Shown: one piece after another, positions 1 through 4,846 of the stretch
Numbering within the stretch: the stretch's first letter is position 1
Layout: every line of letters starts with the position of its first letter
Assembly: GCA_001310715.1 (NCBI GenBank)
Contig: BAXV01000120.1
Location: forward strand, 1-7,434
DNA length: 7,434 nt
From: Pseudovibrio sp. JCM 19062
Lineage (GTDB): Bacteria > Pseudomonadota > Alphaproteobacteria > Rhizobiales > Stappiaceae
Direction of reading: 5' to 3'
Notes under the pieces: model-generated
Seen by the model: the letters and a program-made list of their open reading frames with translations, nothing else
What the model was told of the DNA's origin: nothing
Databases searched by the model: none
Program-made: the position numbers and the translations under genes

Positions 1-1063
1 TCCTGAAGCAGGGGGCGGTCCGCTGAGTAGCCCGCACTCAGCCTTGCGCCGTCAGCACCCGCTGGCTGTTGGCAATACCGCAGGAGGCCACACTGATGCG
101 CAGGGATTCCAGCACCTCGATCTTCTCACGCGCCGCTTGCGATTGCTGCTTGGCTTCCTCGCGCAAGCGTGCCGCCTGATTGCTGTTTTCACCAGCCGAA
201 TTTTCGGCTTTATTGCGCATGGCGTTGAGCAGAACCTTGGGCTGGTCCCGCTTGGAACGGGCACGGGTGCCTGCACCATCCTTGCGGGCCTTGCGCTCGG
301 CTACGTTCTGGATCTTCCGGTTAAGATCGTTCATGCGCTTTTCAGCAGATGCCAGATCCTGCTCGGCAGCAGCCAGCTCCAGTGCCTTTTGCGCCTTGTA
401 GAAGCTGTAGTTGCCGCCAAAGACGGAGGCCCCCAGCGTGGTCAGTTCCACGATGCAATCCATTTGTTCCAGCAGGGCGCGGTCGTGGCTGACGATGATC
501 GCGCTTTGCGCCACTTGGCAAGAAACGCCTGAAGCGCGTCACGGCCATCTGCATCCAGATTGTTGGTGGGCTCATCCAACAGCAGAAAATCAGCGTCATG
601 AAACTGAAGTGCCGCTAACCGGCAGCGGGTGATCTGCCCACCGGAGAGGGCAGCAAGCGGATGCCTTGCGGTGATCTCCAGCCCCATGGACGCAAGCGCG
701 GCTTCCATGCGGCTTTCCAACGTCCAGTCAGCCTGCGCCAGCTCGTCCATGCTGGCAGTTCCAACTTCGGCCTTTTGCAGGGTGCGCAGGCGTCAGTGAC
801 ACCAAACAGGTCACCAACCGTATCCTGCGGCCCGCTTTGCACCTGCTGTTTGAGCAGGCCAAGGGTGCCATGGACGGCGACAGACCCTGAGGCAGGCTCA
901 AGCGCACCGCTGATCAGGCTCAGCAGCGTGGTTTTGCCAGTGCCGTTGCGGCCAATCAAGCCGGTACGGTGTGGGGCAAACTGTAGGTTGAGATCAGAAA
1001 AAAAAGGCCAGTGCCGTCAGGTAGGGACCACGACAACTGGTTGAGCGAGATAGACAAAGGCAT
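1..1063 (-). CDS. ABC-F family ATP-binding protein, N-terminal half, frame-broken
   Basis: Soluble ABC-F ATPases act on the ribosome (translation factors or antibiotic protection) and have two ABC domains joined by a coiled-coil linker. Reading leftward from ATG 1063-1061, the product begins MPLSISLNQLSW. It shows Walker A GRNGTGKTT (about residues 38-46), signature LSGGQ (about 136), Walker B with DEPTNNLD (about 160-170) and the H-loop SHDR (about 190). A long charged linker rich in Ala, Lys, Arg and Glu follows. The frame ends at a TGA (38-40), but restoring one base gives GLSAGYSADRPLLQ, the usual start of the second ABC domain, which lies beyond base 1. Four single-base losses are needed: in the A8 run 998-1005 (minus-strand T run), near 789-790, near 504 and near 41. 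All restored junctions match the family. Codes for about 350 residues here, of a usual 500-600. Subfamily and substrate cannot be told. Frame breaks are probably sequencing errors, though a true pseudogene is possible. Confidence 0.85.
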
Positions 1064-1121
1064 GATGATGAACTTTCACAGAAACAGGGCAGATTGAATG
1101 GGTTGTCCTGTTCTGCTTCAT
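1017..1121 (-). CDS. Possible 34-residue leader peptide overlapping the ABC-F start
   Basis: An ATG at 1121-1119 is preceded by a strong ribosome-binding site GAGGAG (1135-1130) with an 8-base gap. That is far better than the site before the ABC-F ATG at 1063. The frame runs 34 codons (MKQNRTTHSICPVSVKV, three His, then a Val-rich end) to a TGA at 1019-1017, overlapping the first 47 bases of the ABC-F frame. Ribosome-sensing leader peptides are known upstream of several antibiotic-responsive ABC-F genes, so a regulatory uORF is reasonable. The alternative is that this is the real N-terminus of the ABC-F protein, separated by one more miscalled base. That would add about 20 residues before the usual domain start. 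The neighbouring frame errors make this alternative serious. Confidence 0.35.
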   Translation of the reverse strand: MKQNRTTHSICPVSVKVHHHAFVYLAQPVVVVPT

Positions 1122-1154
1122 CGCTTTATCTCCTCGCGTTTTGATCGGAGGCAA

Positions 1155-1182
1155 AGATTATTCAAGTTTTACGGGAAGTCAA
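1155..1182 (-). promoter_or_regulatory. Sigma70-type promoter for the ABC-F gene
   Basis: On the minus strand TTGACT (1182-1177) and TAATCT (1160-1155) are separated by 16 bases. A start point near 1148 would leave only about 12 bases before the GAGGAG ribosome-binding site at 1135-1130. The agreement with consensus and the tight placement in front of the leader or ABC-F start support it. No operator was recognised. Confidence 0.55.
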
Positions 1183-1460
1183 GACACATGCCGCTTCGCC
1201 TCCCGCATGGTTCTTTCCTATGTTGCCCGCATATCACGCTGCCTGCTTGCAAACCCAGAGCTGTGCAGTGTTTGTTGGTGAGGCAAAGCGCTAAAGTGCG
1301 CTGGTGTTGGGGGAACGGCCTCACCCTGTCTGTGAAGAGACGTCAAAGGGATACTTCTTCAAGTTAAGTTGAGGTCAAGCGCTTTTTTTCCGAAAAAGGC
1401 AAGGTTTTGATGCAAAGTGTCGCAGCAGGCATTTGTGCGGTTAGATTACAGCAGTTTAAC
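1183..1460. other. Divergent intergenic spacer without a convincing gene
   Basis: This stretch lies between the leftward ABC-F promoter and the rightward copper-type genes. Open frames exist on both strands (about 1098-1367 plus, 1364-1624 minus). They have no ribosome-binding site, no recognisable motif, and they overlap promoters or a better gene. The only structure seen is the nested inverted repeat at 1277-1325. Confidence 0.6.
1277..1325. repeat. Nested inverted repeat, 8-bp outer and 5-bp inner stem
   Basis: GGTGAGGC (1277-1284) is perfectly complementary to GCCTCACC (1318-1325). Inside it AGCGC (1287-1291) pairs with GCGCT (1298-1302). There is no T tract on either side, and the flanking genes point away from it, so an ordinary terminator is not expected. 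It could be a structured RNA segment, a protein-binding dyad, or chance. Confidence 0.4.
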
Positions 1461-1489
1461 TTGATCTTGCCGCAGTCTCTGCCTAGGTT
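1461..1489 (+). promoter_or_regulatory. Candidate promoter for the copper-type gene pair
   Basis: TTGATC (1461-1466) and TAGGTT (1484-1489) are 17 bases apart, immediately before the ATG at 1496. The predicted start would fall at or next to that ATG, giving a nearly leaderless message. This agrees with the lack of a good ribosome-binding site. The core TCTTGCC...GCCTAGG is weakly dyadic and recalls MerR/CueR-type copper promoters. However, the arms match only partly and the 17-base spacer differs from their usual 19, so the regulator is not established. Confidence 0.4.
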
Positions 1490-1495
1490 GCGAGC

Positions 1496-1849
1496 ATGTT
1501 TCGCGTCCTCACCATCTTGCTGCTTGTGTTTGTAACAGCGCCCCATGCCAAAAGCATGCCGGCGGCTCTTACTGCGCAACAAACGGCTGCAGCCCTTCAG
1601 ATGGCGGAGATGCACGCCGAGCACACGACGGAAGCTGCTGACCAGAGCATGCTGTGGGGCTGCTGCTCGGAAGATGGCAAAACCACCGATGCAGCTGTGT
1701 CCTGTGTGGGTGTGATGAATGTTACCGCCGAAATCTCCCCATTAATGCCGTATTATGGCATGGCGCATGTGAATGTAGCGGCGCAAGACGCCTTGTTGGC
1801 TGCGCATCAATCCGCCATAGACCGGCCTCCAATCCAATGGGCTGCCTAA
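1496..1849 (+). CDS. Small exported Cys/Met/His protein, probably copper-linked
   Basis: A 117-residue protein that I cannot place in a named family. It starts MFRVLTILLLVFVTAPHAKS, a clear signal peptide with likely cleavage after AKS (residue 20), so it should be periplasmic. The mature part is short, rich in Ala and Met, with an MAEMHAEH stretch (36-43), a Cys pair GCC (56-57) and a third Cys at 70. These are soft-metal ligands. It ends in a proline-containing DRPPIQ tail. It lies 55 bases before a DUF411 gene on the same strand, and no terminator separates them, so the two are probably co-transcribed. A role in binding or sensing copper in the periplasm is an inference from composition and neighbour only. 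The frame is intact, unlike most of the window. Confidence 0.75.
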   Translation: MFRVLTILLLVFVTAPHAKSMPAALTAQQTAAALQMAEMHAEHTTEAADQSMLWGCCSEDGKTTDAAVSCVGVMNVTAEISPLMPYYGMAHVNVAAQDALLAAHQSAIDRPPIQWAA

Positions 1850-1904
1850 GCAGCACACCTGTGTAATTACCTCAATTAAAAACAGAATCTGGATTGGATA
1901 GACC

Positions 1905-2378
1905 ATGATCTCCAAGAAAAACCTGCTCGCTGGCATCTTCGCTGTTGCTCTCACCTCTGGCGCGTTCTCCATGTCTGCTCATGCAGAGGGCAGCAAAGAC
2001 ATGACCATGTACAAGTCTCCGTATTGTGGATGCTGCACTGAATGGGCCGACGCGCTAGAAGCTGCCGGCTTCAACGTGACGGTTCATGCAACAGAAGATA
2101 TGGACACCGTAAAGCGTCAGACTGGCGTTCCGGAAAATATGCAAAGCTGCCACACCGCAGTGGTGGATGGCTATGTGATGGAAGGCCATGTGCAGCTTGA
2201 AGCTGTCAAACGTGTTCTGGCTGAGCGTCCAGACATCAAGGGCCTGAGCGTGCCGGGTATGCCTATGGGCTCTTTGGGCATGGGTGAGCCGGATGCAGAC
2301 ACCAACTACACTGTCTACACTATGCCAAAAGGCGTGGGTGGCCAGCCAGAGGTGTACCAGAAGGTCGTCGGCAAATAA
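1905..2378 (+). CDS. DUF411 periplasmic metal-binding protein
   Basis: A 157-residue protein of the DUF411 family, which is commonly found beside copper resistance genes and thought to bind copper. A signal peptide covers residues 1-27 (Lys-rich start, hydrophobic core, cleavage after SAHA). The mature protein has the thioredoxin-like metal site YCGCC (Cys 41, 43, 44), then SCHTAVVDGYVMEGHV with Cys82, His83 and His95, and the family hallmark GLSVPGMPMGSLGM (113-126). All expected ligands are present and the length is normal. The ATG is preceded by a modest GGATA (1896-1900). It is the second gene after the exported Cys-rich protein, and a strong hairpin follows the stop. Copper binding is inferred from the family; the transport or resistance genes it would serve are not in the window. 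Confidence 0.93.
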   Translation: MISKKNLLAGIFAVALTSGAFSMSAHAEGSKDMTMYKSPYCGCCTEWADALEAAGFNVTVHATEDMDTVKRQTGVPENMQSCHTAVVDGYVMEGHVQLEAVKRVLAERPDIKGLSVPGMPMGSLGMGEPDADTNYTVYTMPKGVGGQPEVYQKVVGK

Positions 2379-2404
2379 TTCTTAGAAAATAACTCGCAGA
2401 AAAC

Positions 2405-2440
2405 ACAGGCAGGAGCGCAGAGCTTCTGCCTGTTGCTTTG
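2405..2440 (+). terminator. Terminator hairpin after the DUF411 gene
   Basis: ACAGGCAG (2405-2412) pairs perfectly with CTGCCTGT (2426-2433). The pairing continues inward through a G-T and AGC/GCT, making a 12-bp stem closed by GCAGA. The T tract after it is weak (TGCTTTG), so termination may be incomplete. It lies 26 bases after the stop codon. Confidence 0.7.
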
Positions 2441-2454
2441 AGTGCATTCTTTTA

Positions 2455-2593
2455 GGGAAACCGAAACCACTTTTCCCGAATACGCTTTCCTTCCTGCCTG
2501 TTCCTGTAGGAAACCCGAAATTGCTATTCGGGAATAGACTTTCTTTCCTGCGTACCTTGCCCGAAAACCGGACCCACTTTTCGGAAACACGCA
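2455..2593. repeat. Three tandem 53-54 bp palindromic elements
   Basis: Three related units follow each other: 2455-2507, 2508-2560 and 2561-2593 (the last incomplete). GAAACC recurs at 2457 and 2510, and GAAAACC at 2563. Each unit has a stem around a core like ACCACTTTT, and the stem differs in each. They are GGGAAA/TTTCCC (2455-2460 with 2472-2477), CCCGAA/TTCGGG (2514-2519 with 2527-2532) and CCGAAAA/TTTTCGG (2561-2567 with 2578-2584). Units 1 and 2 continue with similar GAATA..CTTT..TTCCTGC tails. The third copy resembles palindromes that I recall as abundant between rhizobial genes. Function unknown; a mobile-derived or RNA-structural repeat family is likely. Confidence 0.7.
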
Positions 2594-2615
2594 CAAAGGA
2601 AGGCCCACCAACAAC

Positions 2616-2633
2616 TCCCAATGAAAATTGGGG
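2616..2633. other. GAAA-tetraloop hairpin
   Basis: CCCAAT (2617-2622) and ATTGGG (2627-2632) form a perfect 6-bp stem around the stable tetraloop GAAA, with a flanking T-G wobble. It lies between the tandem repeats and the small gene at 2697. There is no T tract after it on the plus strand, so it is not a standard terminator. Confidence 0.4.
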
Positions 2634-2696
2634 TGATTGTGCTGGTCTCTTGCCCGTCTGACTCTTCCAAAACCTCCAATCATAAGGATGCGAATT

Positions 2697-2923
2697 ATGG
2701 ATGAAAACTGGCTCCCAACACTGAAAACCAAAACCCCGCAGGAAGCTATGAGCTTGCCGTCAAGCTTTCGCGCATGTCCATCAAGTTCATGCAGCCGGAT
2801 GCCGAAGTCCGATCCGCTATGCGGTTGATGTATGAGTACGATACGCAGGCTCTCATCAACGCCTCCCAAACCATCGCGGAACACTTTCGCACCATCGCGG
2901 CAGCCAACGACTATTGGAAATAG
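2697..2923 (+). CDS. Unrecognised 75-residue protein, one base missing
   Basis: Start ATG 2697 has a good ribosome-binding site AAGGA (2684-2688, 8-base gap). An in-frame ATG at 2688 overlaps that site and is less likely. The first 16 codons read MDENWLPTLKTKTPQE. The frame is then lost near 2746, and adding one base there joins ..QEAYELAVKLSRMS to a continuous frame that ends at TAG 2921-2923. The second half has an amphipathic, helical look (EVRSAMRLMYEYDTQALINA, then an Ala-rich end and YWK). I do not recognise a family. No signal peptide or membrane segment is seen, so it is probably cytoplasmic. The ribosome-binding site and the terminator-like hairpin just after the stop support a real monocistronic gene. 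It may instead be two unrelated short frames. Confidence 0.55.
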
Positions 2924-2946
2924 CCCCGGCTTCAGCACCAATCTTC

Positions 2947-2983
2947 CCCCCGATGGCCGCTTGGTTTTCGGGGGAGCCGTTTT
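2947..2983 (+). terminator. Terminator-like hairpin after the small gene
   Basis: CCCCCGA (2947-2953) pairs perfectly with TCGGGGG (2968-2974) around a 14-base loop, followed by AGCCGTTTT. It begins 23 bases after the stop at 2923. The GC-rich stem and short T run fit an intrinsic terminator for the small gene. Confidence 0.6.
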
Positions 2984-3059
2984 GGGCAAATTTACGTTTA
3001 TCTGTCAATACTTGCGGTCGGCTGCCCGCTTCCATGAAGCATGTGGGGCCAACTTGTTT

Positions 3060-3090
3060 GATGGTTTTTATTTAACCATCTGATATATCA
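3060..3090. promoter_or_regulatory. Hairpin and 10-bp palindrome before the glutamine synthetase gene
   Basis: GATGGTT (3060-3066) is perfectly complementary to AACCATC (3074-3080). It is followed directly by the perfect palindrome TGATATATCA (3081-3090). The sites are AT-rich and lie 42-72 bases before the ATG, where an operator would be expected. The short palindrome has the size and form of a GntR-type operator, but that is a guess. No clear -35/-10 pair was found. Confidence 0.4.
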
Positions 3091-3131
3091 AATGAATTTT
3101 CGAGAGCATTTCAGGCATAACAAGGTGCGTC

Positions 3132-3913
3132 ATGTCGGATACCAATACAGCATTTAAGGCGGAGGCAGAGGCTTTCATTGCCTCAAATCCTGATATTGAA
3201 CGGCTGGAAATGCTCTATCTTGGGCTATGCGGGCCTATTCGGGGGAAGTGGCTGCCAATCAGGAATCTGTCAAAGCTGATTGATGGTGAACTGGGATTTC
3301 CCACTGCCACGGCAGGAATTGATATTTGGGGCCATGATGTTGAAGAGATGGCTCTGGCGATAGAGACTGGCGATCCGGATGGCGTGGCACGCAGAATGCC
3401 TTGAGCGAGCCACTTAAACATGCGGTGGGCGGGTTGATGGCGACCATGAATGACATGCAGCTCATCTTTGCGCCCCATGGCAACTCCTATCGCCGTTTTC
3501 AGCTGGCGTATTATGCGCCCTCGAACCGCTGTTGGGGCTATGACCACCGCGGTGTGAGTATTCGTCTGCCAGTAACCACCGGCAAGAATGCCCGCCTTGA
3601 ACACCGTATCGCCGGAGCCGATGCGAACCCTTATCTCGTGACCGCAGCCGTGTTGCAAGGTGTTCTGACAGGCTTGGAAGAGAAACTCGACCCCGGAAAG
3701 CCCGTTGAAAAACTCTCGGAAATTGGCGAGTCCCCACCCATAACGCGAAGCTGGAAAGAAGCCATCACCGATTGGAGCAATAGCGACGTGGCCAAGGGTC
3801 TGGCGTCAAGTGAGTTCTTCAGGGTGTATCTTGCTGGCCGGAAGGGTGAAAGGGAAATTTATATCTCCACAGTCACCGATTTCGACTGCCAGACCTATCT
3901 ACGTAAGGTCTAG
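3132..3913 (+). pseudogene. Glutamine synthetase-family gene with large internal deletion
   Basis: Enzymes of this family join ammonia or an amine to the gamma-carboxyl of glutamate using ATP (glutamine synthetase or gamma-glutamylpolyamine synthetase). The first 86 or so residues (MSDTNTAFKAEAEAF ... GPIRGKWLPIRNLSKL ... GIDIWGHDVEE) are a normal N-terminal domain. The frame then stops at TGA 3402-3404. A second frame, readable from about 3386, carries the normal C-terminus: LSEPLKHAVGGLMATM, FAPHGNSYRRFQ, CWGYDHRGVSIRLP, the signature RLEHRIAGADANPYL, and a natural end at TAG 3911-3913. Compared with the usual 440-470 residues, about 200 are absent. These include the metal-binding Glu segment and the His-containing HIHQS-type motif. 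Such a product cannot be an active enzyme. The start has AAGG (3122-3125) six bases ahead. The loss is either a real deletion or an assembly join; single-base error cannot explain it. Confidence 0.85.
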
Positions 3914-3925
3914 TTCTGACCCCCG

Positions 3926-4423
3926 TTATGTGCTCTCGAGTTGATGCCGGACGATGTTGAAGCCTTCTTCACTGCTTGGTGCTGCAAAGTGCTTTGATAT
4001 CAGCGTGAATTGCTCGTCCGTTGCGGCAAAAGCGTGATCACCACGACTGTTTCGCTCACGTAGTCGTTTCCTGCAAGTCTCGATTGGAACATCCAGAAAA
4101 TGCAGTTGGTGAGATGCACCTGTAGCTCGATTATCTCATGCATCCACTTACGGTTTGCGGCGGTATTGGCAGGAAAATCAAGCACAACCGATACCCCGGC
4201 CTTCAATAGGGAAATAACGTGAGGTCCAACAACACCCTGAAGTTTTGCGGAACATCGCACGTAGTCTGCAACAGAGGTCATCTGGTCAGAATAGAGAGAT
4301 GCGAGCCAGTCATCTTCGGCGATGACAACAGTTGCCGGCTGTTCGCCGAGCTTCGCAGCAAGTTGATTTTCCCGCAGCAATCAAGCCGCAAACGAGATGC
4401 AGCACAGGTGGATTTAAGGTCAT
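3926..4423 (-). CDS. Small P-loop kinase-like ATPase, split by two indels
   Basis: Reading leftward from ATG 4423-4421, the protein starts MTLNPPVLHLVCGLIAAGKS and then T: a beta strand and a Walker A GLIAAGKST (13-21) typical of small AAA/zeta-like predicted kinases. An indel just after 4361 (an extra T, or two bases lost) shifts the frame into LAAKLGEQPATVVIAEDDW, with the Asp pair common after strand 2. The middle contains SVVLDFPANTAANRKWM. A second indel near 4125 (one base lost of a CC) rejoins TGASHQLHFLDVPIETCRKR, then RLRERN, a lid-like Arg segment, ending at TAA 3928-3926. The restored product is 165-166 residues, as expected for the family. Substrate unknown (nucleotide, sugar or small metabolite are possible). 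It is convergent with the glutamine synthetase remnant, 12 bases apart. The ribosome-binding site is weak. Confidence 0.75.
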
Positions 4424-4846
4424 AAGAATACTCTCGCCCGATAAAATTTGAAAATTGAATTGCGATAAAACACCCAGCTCTGAAAATCAGGCTGGGACTG
4501 TAATTCGGCTATGCAGCCGGGAATATCCGCAATGTGGAGCAAGAGTGATCATGCGGTACTCATAGCATGATGGTTGCGCCGTATCCAGAATGAAAGCAAA
4601 AGTAGGTGAAGGTCTCGGGATAAGCGCTGAAAAGAGGCCGACCACCCAACATTTGTTGGCTCCTAGCTTCCATGACCCCAAAGAGAGTATTGCGCACCCG
4701 CTGATATTTCATGCAGTATGGGTTTAACGAAGCATTGCGAGTAGGCCACGCTCCAGAACGAAATTTCCAATAAAACCCGGCCCTTTTCTTCGCAGATCAT
4801 TTTCTGCCGTACTCCGGCAACGCCAGACATTTGTGAGAGTTACCTG
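4424..4846. other. Gene-poor spacer between kinase and oxidoreductase
   Basis: No recognisable gene lies here. A 64-codon minus frame (4487-4681) and a 55-codon ATG-started minus frame ending near 4672 have no ribosome-binding site or family resemblance. Structures seen are a terminator-like hairpin (4473-4496), a direct repeat CGATAAAA (4439-4446 and 4463-4470) and a small hairpin TGCCG/CGGCA (4805-4809 with 4815-4819). The stretch must hold the starts for two divergent genes, but I see no consensus promoter for either. Confidence 0.55.
4473..4496 (-). terminator. Terminator-like hairpin reading leftward
   Basis: CCCAGC (4473-4478) pairs with GCTGGG (4491-4496). After a bulged T, CTGA (4480-4483) pairs with TCAG (4487-4490) around AAA. 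On the minus strand the stem is followed by TGTTTTATC, a terminator tail; the plus strand has none. No gene is seen to its right on the minus strand. It may stop antisense transcription, attenuate the kinase gene downstream, or be a relic. Confidence 0.5.

Noticed and set aside
1098..1367. Plus-strand open frame of 89 codons
   Set aside because: It crosses the minus-strand promoter, the leader start and the inverted repeat, and has no ribosome-binding site or recognisable protein.
1461..1489. CueR/MerR-type copper operator
   Set aside because: The dyad matches in only about half its positions and the spacer is 17 rather than 19 bases, so it is kept only as a candidate promoter.
2455..2593. 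CRISPR array
   Set aside because: Only three units, with divergent repeat arms and spacers that are themselves similar; no cas genes. It is a tandem palindromic element instead.
2315..2989. Minus-strand open frame of 224 codons
   Set aside because: It runs antisense through the DUF411 end, the terminator, the tandem repeats and the small gene; no motif and no ribosome-binding site. Its internal repeats only reflect the 53-54 bp DNA repeats.
4497..4846. Possible short minus-strand gene (55-64 codons) or plus-strand fragment
   Set aside because: Open frames are short, lack ribosome-binding sites, and do not resemble any family even when I try joining frames.
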